From NCBI GenBank assembly GCA_036160575.1, contig JAYYDT010000038.1, positions 13,500 to 77,499 on the forward strand: a stretch of 64,000 nucleotides of DNA, written 5' to 3'. Positions 16,357 through 26,083 of this stretch are shown here, one piece after another. The DNA comes from TMED26 sp002694075. GTDB lineage: Bacteria > Pseudomonadota > Alphaproteobacteria > Thalassobaculales > Thalassobaculaceae. The notes under the pieces were generated by a model. That model searched no databases. It saw only the letters and a program-made list of their open reading frames with translations, and was not told the DNA's origin. A program made the position numbers and the translations under genes. The first letter of the stretch is position 1, and each line of letters starts with the position of its first letter.

Positions 16357-17538
16357 ATGACCGAGACCACTTCCGCCGCGACGACCGACCGATTTCTGCG
16401 CACCGGGGTGTTCCTGGCGCCGTTTCATCAGATGAATGAAAACCCGACCATGGCGCTGGAACGCGACATGGATTTGCTGGTCCATCTGGACAAGCTGAAT
16501 TACCACGAGGCCTGGGTTGGCGAGCATCACTCGGGCGGGTTTGAGATCATCTCCAGCCCGGAAATGTTCATCGCCGCCGCGGCCGAGCGGACCAAGCATA
16601 TCCGTCTCGGCACCGGCGTCGTCTCGCTGCCCTACCACAACCCGTTCATGTTGGCCTCGCGGATGATGCAGCTGGATCACATGACCCGCGGCCGCGCGAT
16701 GTTCGGCGTCGGCCCGGGGGCATTGGTCCATGACGCCGCTAAAATCGGTCTCAAAGCCGAGGATCAGCGCCCGCGCATGAACCAGGCGCTGGACGCCATC
16801 GTTACCTTGATGGGTGGCGGCACGGTGACCGAGAAAACCGACTGGTATGACCTCAACGGCGCCCAACTCCAGCTCCAGCCCTATAGCCAGCCGATGATGG
16901 ATATGGCCGTCGCCTGCGCTCGCTCGCCGGTCGGCGCGGTCGCCGCCGGCCGTCATGGCATCGGTATGCTGTCGATCGGCGGCACTTCCGACGACGCGCT
17001 CAAAGCCCATGCCAATAACTGGCGTATCTACACCGATCACGCGACCGCCGCCGGCAAACCGGCGGACCGCTCGAAATGGCGCATCGTCACCTTCGCCCAT
17101 GTCGCCGAAACCCGCGAACAAGCGCGCCGCGACGTCGCCTTTGGCCTGCAGCATTTCGCCGATTACTTCCGCGAGGTGGCGACCTTCCCGATCATTCCGC
17201 CGGATGTTGGCGACCCGCTCGATTATCTGATCAACGAGGGCATCGCCTGTATCGGCACACCGGACGACTGCATCCGCCACTTCGAACGGCTGTGGCAAGG
17301 CTCGGAGGGCGGTTTCGGCGCCGCCCTGCTGCTGGCCCACAACTGGGCCGATTGGGACGCCACCCGTAAAAGCTATGAGTTGATGGCGCGTTTCGTGCAC
17401 CCGCGTTTTCAGCGCCACAGCAATGCCTTGCGCGAACACAGCTACGCGGTCGCCGCCGGCAATCGTGACACCCATGTGGCGGCGGCCAGCCGCGCGGTTA
17501 GCGGCGAGATCGAAAAGTTTCAGAAAAAGACCGCTTAA
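16357..17538 (+). CDS. LLM-class flavin-dependent monooxygenase
   Basis: A 393-residue luciferase-like enzyme with GVFLAPFHQMNENP near the N-terminus, EAWVGEHHSGG, RLGTGVVSLPYHNPF and RGRAMFGVGPG, the pattern of limonene monooxygenase-like members. It needs FMNH2 from a partner; a flavin reductase gene occurs at 45.5 kb, but no link is shown. It is divergent from the other LLM gene and its last 4 bases overlap the convergent SDR gene. Substrate unknown. Confidence 0.88.
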   Translation: MTETTSAATTDRFLRTGVFLAPFHQMNENPTMALERDMDLLVHLDKLNYHEAWVGEHHSGGFEIISSPEMFIAAAAERTKHIRLGTGVVSLPYHNPFMLASRMMQLDHMTRGRAMFGVGPGALVHDAAKIGLKAEDQRPRMNQALDAIVTLMGGGTVTEKTDWYDLNGAQLQLQPYSQPMMDMAVACARSPVGAVAAGRHGIGMLSIGGTSDDALKAHANNWRIYTDHATAAGKPADRSKWRIVTFAHVAETREQARRDVAFGLQHFADYFREVATFPIIPPDVGDPLDYLINEGIACIGTPDDCIRHFERLWQGSEGGFGAALLLAHNWADWDATRKSYELMARFVHPRFQRHSNALREHSYAVAAGNRDTHVAAASRAVSGEIEKFQKKTA

Positions 17539-18308
17539 TCGACCGGCCGGTCGATCCAGTTGTAAAGCGCCAGACCGCCATCCACCGCCAGGGTGGTGCC
17601 GGTGACATAGGCCGATAAGCGGTCGGACAGCAAGGTCAGGATCGGCACCGCCAAATCATCCGGCGTGCCAGTGCGGCCCATGGCGATCCGCTTTTCCAGG
17701 GTCGACACATCGGCTTTGAAGCCGCCGCCCGGGATCGCCCCCGGCGCCACGCCATTGGCGCGCACGCCTTGCCCGCCATAGGCGCGGGCCAATTCCTTGA
17801 CAATCATCGTCTGGCCGGCCTTCGACGCGCTGTAATGGGGCAGGTTGCGGGGGCTGTCGGCGTGCAGCGAGGTGACGATCACAATGGCGCCGGTTTCTCG
17901 GCGGGCAACCAGGCCCTCGGCGATGGCGCGGGACAAGAAAAAGCCCGCGCGCAGGTTGGTGTTGACCATCGCGTCCCATTCATCCTCGGTGACCGCGCGC
18001 ACGGTCTGGCTTTCCGGGCGCGGCGGCGAGGCGGCGTGGACGAAGCGCGAAAACGGGCCATAAACGGCCTCGGCGGCGGCCAAAAAGCTTTTCCAACCGT
18101 CGCGGCCGGCCAAATCGCCGGCGACGAACTGGGCCTCGCCGCCGGCTGCCGCGATCTCGCCTTCGAGCGCGGTGGCGGCCGCCTCGCCGATGCCGGTGAA
18201 CACGGTTTGGGCGCCCGCTTTCGCCAAGGCCAGTGCGGTCGCCCGACCAATCCCCGAGGTGGCGCCGGTGACCAGCGCGGTTTGACCGCTGAAATCAGGC
18301 AGAGACAT
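17535..18308 (-). CDS. SDR-family oxidoreductase
   Basis: A 257-residue classical short-chain dehydrogenase. The cofactor motif TGATSGIG is at residues 14-21. The catalytic Tyr and Lys appear as YSASKAG, with a serine-bearing strand (VIVTSLHADS) before them and PGAIPGG after. It starts 3 bp after the end of tctA on the same strand, so it is the last gene of the tct unit. It may act on the compound imported by that transporter (inference). Confidence 0.9.
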   Translation of the reverse strand: MSLPDFSGQTALVTGATSGIGRATALALAKAGAQTVFTGIGEAAATALEGEIAAAGGEAQFVAGDLAGRDGWKSFLAAAEAVYGPFSRFVHAASPPRPESQTVRAVTEDEWDAMVNTNLRAGFFLSRAIAEGLVARRETGAIVIVTSLHADSPRNLPHYSASKAGQTMIVKELARAYGGQGVRANGVAPGAIPGGGFKADVSTLEKRIAMGRTGTPDDLAVPILTLLSDRLSAYVTGTTLAVDGGLALYNWIDRPVD

Positions 18309-18311
18309 GGT

Positions 18312-19982
18312 TCAAGCTCCCGGCGAGGGTGGCGGTTCGACGCGCCAGCCGCGCCGTGTTTGGCGGATCAGGAGAAACATCGCGAAGAGGCCCAGCCCGG
18401 CGCCGAGGGTCGGCCGAAACCAGCCGTTCATCATGACCAGCGGAGTGATTAGCGCGAGACACAGCAGGGGCAGGAAAACCAGAGTCAGCGGATGGCGACC
18501 GCGATGTTTCTGATACCATGGGAAGACCAGCGAAAAGGCGGCGATGATCAAAAAGAACAGCGACCATGGCCGGTTGACGAAGAGGCTGAGATCGTCGCTG
18601 ATGGCGAGCGCCCGCGACAGGTTCAACTCAGCCACCTCGCCAAGCACCACGCCAAGGATGATCGGGGCCAGTGGAAACCCGAGATTGCGCATGATCAAGC
18701 CGACCACACCGAAGATGAACAACACCCAGATATCCCAGATGATGTTGTTCAGGGCGAACACCCCGATTGCGCAGTAGACCAGGATCACCGTCGCCAGCGC
18801 GTAGGCCGGCACCCGCACCACCAACAAAAACGCCCGCAAACAAAATGCCTGGGTGCCGATCATGATGAAATGAGCCAGGAAAAAGGCGATGAAAATGGCA
18901 TAGGCCAATTCCGGGTTGTCGCCGATGAATGTGGGGCTCGGGATGACATTGTGGATCAGCAGCGCCCCCAGCATGACGGCGGTGACGATATCGCCGGGAA
19001 TGCCCAGCGCCATCATAGTGATCAAAGCGCCGCCGGCGGTGGCGTTGTTGGCCGCTTCCGGGGCGATGATGCCGTCGGGCGTGCCGCTGCCGAAAGCCTC
19101 CGGCGTTTTCGAGGCTTTTTTGGCCTGGTCATAGGCCAGAATATTTGAGATCGAGCCGCCGGCCGCCGGCAACACGCCGGTGAACACGCCGATCAAAGAC
19201 GAGCGCAGCAGGTTGACCCAGCGCGCCAAAATGGTCTTGATCGCGCGCCAATGTTCGATGCGCACGGCCTTGGCCGCTTGGGTCTCCATCAGCGGCCGGC
19301 GGGCCTTCTCGACATCCTGCACATCGCTCAATAATTGGCTGAAGGCGAACAAGCCGATCAGAACCGGCAGGAAGGAAAAGCCCGATTCCAGATCTTCAAT
19401 GCCAAAGGAAAACCGCGCCACGCCATTGATTTCATCCTCGCCGATGGCGGCGATCAACAGGCCGAGCACGCCGGCGATGATGCCTTTGATCAAGTTATCC
19501 GAGGACAAGCTGGCGGTGATGGTCAGCGCGAACAAGACCAGGGCGAAGTAATCCCAGGGCCCGAACTCGAGACCGACGCGCGCCAGGCTGGGCGCCAGGG
19601 TGACCAACAACACGGCGCTGATGATACCGCCGAAAAACGACGACCACACGCCGAGCCCGAGGGCTAGGCCCGGCTTACCCGAGCGGGCCAGGGGAAAACC
19701 GTCGAAGGTGGTCGCGACCGAGGACGGCGTGCCGGGAATGCCTGTCAACATGCCTGACATCAACCCGCCCGACAGGCCGCCGACGAACACTCCGATCATG
19801 GTTGCCAGCCCCTCGATTGCCGGCAGACCAAAGGTGAACGGTAAGGTCAGCACCACCGCCATGGTGATGGTGAAACCGGGGATCGACCCGGCGATCAGGC
19901 CGGCGGTCACGCCGAGCGTCATCAAGGCCAAGTTGCCGAGCGCGAAAATTTCGCCGAAGGCGCCAAGGATATGCTCAATCAT
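18312..19982 (-). CDS. tctA: tripartite tricarboxylate transporter, large permease subunit
   Basis: A 556-residue inner-membrane protein with about twelve helices, slightly longer than usual for TctA because of a hydrophobic C-terminal extension. Visible family marks are GSIPGFTITMAVVLTLPFTFG near the start, GMLTGIPGTPSSVATTFDG and the PEAANNATAGGALITM motif in the middle. TctA forms the channel with TctB and takes substrate from the periplasmic TctC. ATG at 19982 chosen, since it opens on MIEHILGAF; an upstream start would add a poor leader. It lies 10 bp after tctB. Confidence 0.95.
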   Translation of the reverse strand: MIEHILGAFGEIFALGNLALMTLGVTAGLIAGSIPGFTITMAVVLTLPFTFGLPAIEGLATMIGVFVGGLSGGLMSGMLTGIPGTPSSVATTFDGFPLARSGKPGLALGLGVWSSFFGGIISAVLLVTLAPSLARVGLEFGPWDYFALVLFALTITASLSSDNLIKGIIAGVLGLLIAAIGEDEINGVARFSFGIEDLESGFSFLPVLIGLFAFSQLLSDVQDVEKARRPLMETQAAKAVRIEHWRAIKTILARWVNLLRSSLIGVFTGVLPAAGGSISNILAYDQAKKASKTPEAFGSGTPDGIIAPEAANNATAGGALITMMALGIPGDIVTAVMLGALLIHNVIPSPTFIGDNPELAYAIFIAFFLAHFIMIGTQAFCLRAFLLVVRVPAYALATVILVYCAIGVFALNNIIWDIWVLFIFGVVGLIMRNLGFPLAPIILGVVLGEVAELNLSRALAISDDLSLFVNRPWSLFFLIIAAFSLVFPWYQKHRGRHPLTLVFLPLLCLALITPLVMMNGWFRPTLGAGLGLFAMFLLIRQTRRGWRVEPPPSPGA

Positions 19983-19992
19983 GGAGCTTGCC

Positions 19993-20472
19993 TCATACCA
20001 AGCCGCGCAGCAGCTCACCCTCGGGCAGGATCACCCGCAGACCGAAGGTGAAAATCGCCCACATCAAGCCCACCGCCAGGGCCGCGATGGCGCCGTGGAT
20101 GGCCAGCGGACGGACCGCCAAGCGGGCCGGACCCAAGGCGCTGAGTGCCAAAAAAACGAATAAAAACCCGCCGATCAGCATACCCAGGACCGGCAAGGTC
20201 GCGACGAACGCGAAGAACAACGCGAAAATCCACAGGGCGTTGCGATAACGCCGGAAAAAACCGCCCGCGGCGACCACCGGGCCGTCGTCGGGGCGGCGTA
20301 AGCTGGTCACCAGGAACAAGGCCGACATAGCGGTCAGCGCGGTCAAGATCACGCGCGGCCAAAGCGACGATTGGATGGTGCCGTAATTGGTCACCTCAAT
20401 GTCGAAAGAGGCGTGGAAAAAGACTCCGCAGAGGGCCAGCAGAAATAGGGCCACATAGCTGTCGCGCGTCAT
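19993..20472 (-). CDS. tctB: tripartite tricarboxylate transporter, small permease subunit
   Basis: A 159-residue protein with four hydrophobic helices, the size and layout of TctB. The ATG at 20472 is preferred to a TTG three codons upstream. It lies between tctC and tctA in the usual order. Sequence identity in this subunit is always low, so context carries much of the call. Confidence 0.88.
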   Translation of the reverse strand: MTRDSYVALFLLALCGVFFHASFDIEVTNYGTIQSSLWPRVILTALTAMSALFLVTSLRRPDDGPVVAAGGFFRRYRNALWIFALFFAFVATLPVLGMLIGGFLFVFLALSALGPARLAVRPLAIHGAIAALAVGLMWAIFTFGLRVILPEGELLRGLV

Positions 20473-20522
20473 TCTCACCAATCAACTCCCCCGCCGGTCG
20501 CGTTCGCCGGCGCCGGCACGGC

Positions 20523-20560
20523 GGCGGGGTCGGAAACAAACGCGTGTTCCCGACTCCGCC
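20523..20560 (-). other. hairpin between tctC and tctB
   Basis: On the minus strand GGCGG, one mismatch, GTCGG and AA pair with TT, CCGAC and CCGCC around a 10-base loop, giving a stem of about 12 bp inside the 102-bp gap between the receptor and membrane genes. There is no T tract. Such hairpins usually shield the receptor message so TctC is made in excess over TctB and TctA (inference). Confidence 0.5.
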
Positions 20561-20574
20561 CCGACCCTTCGGGC

Positions 20575-21543
20575 TCAGTCTTTTTGCTTATACATGCCGA
20601 CTTTCTTGGCGATCGACTTCCATTTGGTGAACGTCGACTGGAAGTAGTCGGTGTACTCTTTCGGCCCCAGATAATTGACCTGGGTGCCTTTGCCGGCCAT
20701 CGCCGCGATCACCGCCGGGTCCATCGCCGCCTTTTTAAAGACCTCGGCGTAATGGGCGATGACGTCGGCGCTGGCGCCTTTCGGCAAGACCACACCGCGG
20801 TCGGTGCCATAAATCATGTCGACCCCTTGTTCGCGGGCGGTGCCGACATTGGGGATTTCGCTGTTGCGCGTCGGCGTGGTGATACCAAGCGCCTTCAGTT
20901 CATTGGTCTGAATGTATTTCTTGGCGGCGGCCAGGTTGATTTCACCGACCTGGATGTTCTTGGCCAGCAGCGCGGTCATCCGCTGGCGGGTGCCGTCATA
21001 GGAGACATGTTTGAACTTGATGCCGGTGGCATCCTCCAACAGCAGGAACACGAAGTGACTGGTCGACCCCAAGGTGCCGCCGGCGGTGATCGTGTTAGGC
21101 GCCGCTTTGGCGGCGGCGATCAACTGTTTCAGGTTGCTGTAGGGAACGTCGGCGTTGGCGCCGAAGATCGCCGGCGTGCGGGTCAGTAGAGCGACCGGTT
21201 CGAAGGCCTCCCAGCTGAAATTGACGCGGCCATTGAAATAGCTGGTGATCGCGCTTTGGTGAATGGCGAACAAGGTGCAGCCGTCGTTCTTGGCCTTGCG
21301 CGCTTCCTTGGCGCCCTTGTTGCCGCCCTGGCCGCCAATGTTGACGACTTGGATTTGCGGCTTGGTGCCGGTCTTGTTGACCGCCTCGACGAAGGTCCGG
21401 AAGATCACGTCGGTGCCGCCACCGGCGCCCCACGGCACGATCAGCTTGGCGGTCCGGCAGGGCAGGTCGGCGGCCTGTGCGGCGCCGGCGAACGTCATCG
21501 CGGCGGCGGCCGCGAGCGTGGCGAGAAGATGACGAGGTTTCAT
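20575..21543 (-). CDS. tctC: tripartite tricarboxylate transporter receptor (Bug family)
   Basis: A 322-residue periplasmic binding protein. The first 24 residues form a signal peptide ending AGAAQA, followed by ADLPCRTAKLIVPWGAGGGTD, the standard Bug-family opening whose VPWGAGGGTD loop contacts the ligand carboxylate. The ATG at 21543 has GAGGAG about 8 bp before it, which settles the start over a codon 15 bases upstream. First of the transporter genes and probably the most highly expressed. Ligand unknown, likely an organic acid. Confidence 0.95.
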   Translation of the reverse strand: MKPRHLLATLAAAAAMTFAGAAQAADLPCRTAKLIVPWGAGGGTDVIFRTFVEAVNKTGTKPQIQVVNIGGQGGNKGAKEARKAKNDGCTLFAIHQSAITSYFNGRVNFSWEAFEPVALLTRTPAIFGANADVPYSNLKQLIAAAKAAPNTITAGGTLGSTSHFVFLLLEDATGIKFKHVSYDGTRQRMTALLAKNIQVGEINLAAAKKYIQTNELKALGITTPTRNSEIPNVGTAREQGVDMIYGTDRGVVLPKGASADVIAHYAEVFKKAAMDPAVIAAMAGKGTQVNYLGPKEYTDYFQSTFTKWKSIAKKVGMYKQKD

Positions 21544-21642
21544 AGAATGGCTCCTCAAATGGAAACGGGCGCGGCCTCACGGGGGGCCGCGCGGTCATTT
21601 CGCCAGCCTAGTTCAAACCCTGCGAAGTTCAAGCGCGCCGGC

Positions 21643-22392
21643 TCATTGCAGCAGCTGTCCACCATCCACCGAAATGGTTTGACCGGTCACCCAACCGGCC
21701 ATCGGCGACCCCAAGAAAACCGCCACGCGGCCGATTTCCTCCGGTCGCCCCATTCGGCCGAAAGGGATGCGCGCCAGGGTGCTGTCATAGCGCTGGCGGT
21801 TGTTATGATAGGCGTCTTCCCATAACCCGCCGGGAAACTCGATGGAGCCAGGGGCGATGCAATTGACCCGGATATGCCGGTCGGCCAGGGTCATCGCTTG
21901 GCTTTGGGTCAATTGAATGACCGCCGCCTTGACCGCGCCATAGGGGATGTTGCCCGCCGGGCCGATGCCGGAAATCGATGAGATATGCAGGATCGACGGC
22001 GCCGCGCTTTTGGCCAAATGCGGCACCGCCGCCCAGGTGCCGCGCACCACGCCCATCAAATCGATGTCGATGCCGGCCTTCCAGCCCGCCTCGTCGTCGG
22101 TGTTACCGAAGCCGGAAGGGTTGTTGATCATCACGTCGAGGCCGCCGAGCGCTTCGGCGGCGGCGTCGACGAAGCCGGTCAATTGGTGGCCGTCGCCGAC
22201 GTCACAGGGCTGGGTGAACACCTCGCCGCCGTGGCGACGAAGGGTTGTCGCCGCCGCCTCTAAGCCGGCCGCGCCGCGTGCGCACAGCGCGACCTTGGCG
22301 CCTTCGGCGGCGAAGGCGTCGGCGATGGCCAAACCGATGCCGCGGCTGCCGCCGGTGACCACCACCGATTTATCGTTGAGTTGCAGATCCAT
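21643..22392 (-). CDS. SDR-family oxidoreductase
   Basis: A 249-residue classical SDR starting MDLQLNDKSVVVTGG. The NAD(P) motif TGGSRGIG is at 14-21, an NNPSGFG strand is where NNAG normally sits, and the catalytic Tyr-Lys pair is YGAVKAA. It lies 99 bp upstream of tctC on the same strand, so the transporter is flanked by two different SDR genes, which suggests an uptake and oxidation module. An extended upstream frame is open but lacks family sequence. Confidence 0.9.
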   Translation of the reverse strand: MDLQLNDKSVVVTGGSRGIGLAIADAFAAEGAKVALCARGAAGLEAAATTLRRHGGEVFTQPCDVGDGHQLTGFVDAAAEALGGLDVMINNPSGFGNTDDEAGWKAGIDIDLMGVVRGTWAAVPHLAKSAAPSILHISSISGIGPAGNIPYGAVKAAVIQLTQSQAMTLADRHIRVNCIAPGSIEFPGGLWEDAYHNNRQRYDSTLARIPFGRMGRPEEIGRVAVFLGSPMAGWVTGQTISVDGGQLLQ

Positions 22393-22550
22393 GTCCGTCT
22401 CCTTGAGGAATGGGGCGGCCCGGCCAGGTCGCGGGTGAGCGGATAAGCCGGCACGGCCCGAGGCCGCCGGCGCGCGGTTTTCACCGGGACGCCATCTTGG
22501 CGGGTTCATCCCCGCTTGCCAAGGGAGGGCGCGGTTGTTGGCGACCGTGG

Positions 22551-23189
22551 CTAGCCGAGTGCCTCGAAGCTACCGGTTTCAGGGTCGAGGGCCAAAAGCC
22601 GGCCGTCGGCGATGTCGAAAAACGCCCCGCGCAGGCGCAGATCGCCGGCCGCCAAGCGATCCTGGACGAACGGGAAGGTTTTCAGGTTTTCCAAGGAATG
22701 GCGGACCCCGGCGTATTCCATCTCGCGCTGACGCGCCGCCGGGCCGTCGTCGGCCTTTTCGGTGTCGATCGTGGCATAAGCCGGCCGCAGCAATGAGATC
22801 CAGCGTGAAATGAAACTTTGTCCCGTGTCGTGGTCGTAGACGCCGTCTAAAAACGCCTTCACACCGCCACAATGGCCGTGGCCCATGACCACGATATTGT
22901 CGACTTTGAGCCCGGTCACCGCGAATTCCAGGGCCGCGCTGGTGCCGTGATAAGCGCCTTCCGGTTCAAACGGGGGCACCAGATTGGCGACATTGCGAAC
23001 GACGAATAACTGGCCGGGTCCGGCGCTAAAAATCGCCGCCGGGTCGACGCGACTGTCACTACAGGCGATGACCATGCTGTGGGGCGATTGGCCGTTTTCC
23101 GCGAGGTCTCGATAAACCGTCGAGTCGTCTGGATAGCGGTTGTCGAGAAAACGGTGATAGCCGTCGACCAATTCTTCAATATCGCGCAT
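22551..23189 (-). CDS. beta-class carbonic anhydrase
   Basis: A 212-residue enzyme for reversible CO2 hydration. The zinc ligands are clear: Cys43 in ACSDSRVDP (with the Asp45/Arg47 dyad), then His104 and Cys107 in MGHGHCGG. Length and order fit bacterial beta-carbonic anhydrases (CynT/Can type). It lies 21 bp upstream of a minus-strand neighbour's end and could share a transcript with selO. No cyanase gene is near, so a general bicarbonate-supply role is likeliest. Confidence 0.95.
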   Translation of the reverse strand: MRDIEELVDGYHRFLDNRYPDDSTVYRDLAENGQSPHSMVIACSDSRVDPAAIFSAGPGQLFVVRNVANLVPPFEPEGAYHGTSAALEFAVTGLKVDNIVVMGHGHCGGVKAFLDGVYDHDTGQSFISRWISLLRPAYATIDTEKADDGPAARQREMEYAGVRHSLENLKTFPFVQDRLAAGDLRLRGAFFDIADGRLLALDPETGSFEALG

Positions 23190-23210
23190 GAGCGCCTGCT
23201 CCGTTTTTAT

Positions 23211-24686
23211 TCACGTGCCACAGAAGGTCTGCCGCACCACCTCCTCTTCGGCGGGCGGGGTCGCGTAACGTCCCCGTCCAGGTTGTTCGGTATAGGGCTG
23301 GCGAAGGACCTCCAACAAGGCCTCAAAAGGAGCCAGATCGCCGGCCTCGGCCGCGTCGAGGGCAGTTTCGACCAGATGATTGCGCGGGATATAACAGGGA
23401 TTAACGGCATCCATCGCCGCCTGGCGGGTGGTGTCCTCTGTGCCCGCCAACCGCGACCGCCAGCGCGCCAACCAGGCCCGTAGGTCGTCGCCGTCACCGA
23501 ACAGCGCGCGTAAAGGTTCGCTATCGTCGGCGGTCACCGATACCTGCCCAAGGCGCCGGAAGGCGGTGGTGAAATCGGCCTGGTGGTCGGTCAGCAGGCG
23601 CAGCCAATCGCCGATCAGCGCAAGGTCGTCTTGCCTGCTATCGGTGATGCCCAGCTTGGCCGCCATGTTTTCCAGATAAGCGCTTTCAAACAAGGCCGGG
23701 AAGCGGTCCAGCCCCTCCTTGGCGGTGGCCACCGCGCGGTCCTGATCGCCGTCCAACAGCGGCACCAGCGCCTGCGCCAGGCAGGCGAGGTTCCACTGCG
23801 CGATCCCCGGCTGATTGATATAGGCGTAACGACCGCCTTGATCGATCGAACTGAATACCGTTTCCGGGTGGAAGTGGTCCATGAAGGCGCAAGGGCCATA
23901 ATCGATGGTCTCGCCGGCAACCGACATGTTGTCGGTGTTCATCACGCCATGGATAAAGCCGACCGCCATCCATTTGGCGAGCAACGTCGCCTGGCGCGCG
24001 ACCACGCCGTCGAACAGCGCGCGATAGGGCGCGGCGCTATCGGCGGCGGCGGGATCGTGGCGGGCGATCACATGGTCGGCCAAGTGGCCGAGCGCGTCGA
24101 AATCTTGGCGCGCGGCGAAGAATTGAAAAGTACCGACGCGGATGTGGCTGCTGGCGACCCGCGTCAACACCGCGCCGGGCAGGGGGCGCTCGCGAAACAC
24201 TTCTTCGCCGGTGGCGACGGCGGCCAGCGCCCGGGTGGTTGGCACGCCGAGGGCGGCCATCGCCTCGCTGACGATGAATTCACGTAGCACCGGACCAATC
24301 GCCGCCCGGCCGTCGCCCATGCGCGAAAACGGCGTTGGGCCGGCGCCTTTCAATTGGATGTCTCGGCGACGGCCCCGGGGGTCCACAACCTCACCCAGTA
24401 AAATCGCCCGGCCATCGCCTAATTGCGGCACCCAGTTGCCGAATTGATGGCCGGCATAGGCCATCGCCAGCGGGCTGGCCCCGGTCGGCAGGCGATTGCC
24501 GGCGAGCATGGCCACCCCGTCCGGGTGGGTCAGTTGGTCGGCGTCCAGGCCCAGTTCGTCGGCCAGGCCGGTGTTCAGCGCCAATAGCCGTGGCGCGGCC
24601 ACCGCGGTCGGGTCCAGGCGCGCGAAAAATCGCCCCGGAAGCCGTGCGTAAGTGTTGTCGAAACGAAAAATTTCGCTCGCCGCCAT
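23211..24686 (-). CDS. selO: protein adenylyltransferase SelO (YdiU)
   Basis: A 491-residue pseudokinase-fold enzyme that transfers AMP from ATP to protein hydroxyls. The family run LKGAGPTPFSRMGDGRA and REFIVSEAMAALGVPTTRAL near residues 100-160, and HGVMNTDNMSV with YGPCAFMD in the active site, are present. The ATG at 24686 (MAASEIFRFDN) is chosen; a longer frame upstream lacks family residues. Members act in redox stress responses. It precedes the carbonic anhydrase gene on the same strand. Confidence 0.95.
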   Translation of the reverse strand: MAASEIFRFDNTYARLPGRFFARLDPTAVAAPRLLALNTGLADELGLDADQLTHPDGVAMLAGNRLPTGASPLAMAYAGHQFGNWVPQLGDGRAILLGEVVDPRGRRRDIQLKGAGPTPFSRMGDGRAAIGPVLREFIVSEAMAALGVPTTRALAAVATGEEVFRERPLPGAVLTRVASSHIRVGTFQFFAARQDFDALGHLADHVIARHDPAAADSAAPYRALFDGVVARQATLLAKWMAVGFIHGVMNTDNMSVAGETIDYGPCAFMDHFHPETVFSSIDQGGRYAYINQPGIAQWNLACLAQALVPLLDGDQDRAVATAKEGLDRFPALFESAYLENMAAKLGITDSRQDDLALIGDWLRLLTDHQADFTTAFRRLGQVSVTADDSEPLRALFGDGDDLRAWLARWRSRLAGTEDTTRQAAMDAVNPCYIPRNHLVETALDAAEAGDLAPFEALLEVLRQPYTEQPGRGRYATPPAEEEVVRQTFCGT

Positions 24687-24763
24687 GGTCTGTGATCCGC
24701 CCGTCCTAAACCGCTCGGAGAAATAAGCGTTCTGGGCGCGCTTGGCAATCACCCAGCGGCTTG

Positions 24764-26083
24764 TTAACCGTCGCCGGCGATGACGTGGAAAAACCCTCCG
24801 CTGACCCGCCCGCGACGGCCGCCGCCGGCGCCAAGGTCTCTGCCGACACCGTCGCTGAGGTCGGCCAAAGCCGGTGCCTCACCGGCCGTCAGCACCTGCG
24901 AATAATGGAACTCATGGCCGCGCAACACCGTGCCGGCGCGGCCGATGGGACAATCGGCGCGTAGCCGCGCCCGGCGATAGCCAAGATTCATTTTGCGCTG
25001 GGCGAAACTGGTTTCATGGCCCAGCAAGCCCAACATTTCATGGCGGTCACCGGCGGCGTCTTGCAGGCCGGCGCCCAACACCATGAAGCCGCCACATTCG
25101 CCATGCACCGGGAAGCCTGCGGCAAAACGGCGCATGCCGGCGCGAAAGTTTTCCGCCGCCGCCAGGGCGCCGCCATGCAGTTCGGGATAGCCGCCGGGCA
25201 GCCAACAGACATCGCAGCCGCGCGCCGGCGCTTCATCGGCGAGTGGCGAAAAAGGCACGATCTCGGCGCCGGAGGCCCGCCAGTGACGCAGCAAATGTGG
25301 ATAGACGAAGCTGAAGGCGCGGTCTCGGGCGAGGGCGATGCGCTGGCCCGGCGGGGCGATCATGCCGCCGCCGGCCGCCGCCGGTGGCGGCATTGCCAGC
25401 GGACGGGCGGCGGCGACCACCGCGTCCAGATCGACCCACTGGGTGATGGTCGCCGCGAGGCGGCTGACGAAGTTTTCCAAATCGGCGTGCTCGCCGGCTT
25501 GCACCAGGCCAAGGTGGCGTTCTGGCAAGGCCATCTCGGCGTTGCGCCGGATTCCGCCGAACACCGGTATGCCGCGCGCCTGGATGGCGGCGGCGGCCTG
25601 GTCGTAATGGCGGTCGCTGGCGACTTGGTTCAAAATCACCCCGGCCATGCTCACCGCGGGATCGAAGCTGGCGAAGCCATGGGCGACGGCGGCGGCGCTG
25701 CGCGACTGACCGGAGATGTCGAGGACCAGCACCACCGGCAGACCATAGCGGCAGGCCAGATCGGCGGCCGCGCCGCTTCGTCCGGCGGGTGCGTCAATGC
25801 CGTCGAACAGGCCCATGGCACTTTCGACGATGACCAGGTCACGGCCGCGCCGGCTGGTATCCAGCGCATGGTCCAACACCGCCGGCGGCATCGCCCAACT
25901 ATCCAGATTGACCCCCGGCGCGCCGCTGGCGGCGGCGTGGAACCCGGGGTCGATGTAATCGGGGCCGGATTTGGCGCCGGCGACCTCTAGGCCGCGGTCG
26001 CGAAGCGCGCGCAGCAAGCCGATGGTGACACTGGTCTTACCGGCGCCCGAGCGCGCCGCGCCAATGATCACGCCGGCGGTCAT
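24764..26083 (-). CDS. cobB: (hydrogeno)cobyrinic acid a,c-diamide synthase
   Basis: CobB amidates the a and c carboxylates of the corrin ring with glutamine and ATP. The 439-residue protein starts with a P-loop AARSGAGKTSVT, has AGAKSGPDYIDPGFH and ESAMGLFDG in the dethiobiotin-synthase-like half, and ends with a class I glutaminase domain carrying the nucleophile Cys in HGECGGFMVLG. Its ATG overlaps the cobA stop (ATGA), so the two are co-translated. A much longer upstream frame is antisense noise over cobA. Confidence 0.95.
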   Translation of the reverse strand: MTAGVIIGAARSGAGKTSVTIGLLRALRDRGLEVAGAKSGPDYIDPGFHAAASGAPGVNLDSWAMPPAVLDHALDTSRRGRDLVIVESAMGLFDGIDAPAGRSGAAADLACRYGLPVVLVLDISGQSRSAAAVAHGFASFDPAVSMAGVILNQVASDRHYDQAAAAIQARGIPVFGGIRRNAEMALPERHLGLVQAGEHADLENFVSRLAATITQWVDLDAVVAAARPLAMPPPAAAGGGMIAPPGQRIALARDRAFSFVYPHLLRHWRASGAEIVPFSPLADEAPARGCDVCWLPGGYPELHGGALAAAENFRAGMRRFAAGFPVHGECGGFMVLGAGLQDAAGDRHEMLGLLGHETSFAQRKMNLGYRRARLRADCPIGRAGTVLRGHEFHYSQVLTAGEAPALADLSDGVGRDLGAGGGRRGRVSGGFFHVIAGDG

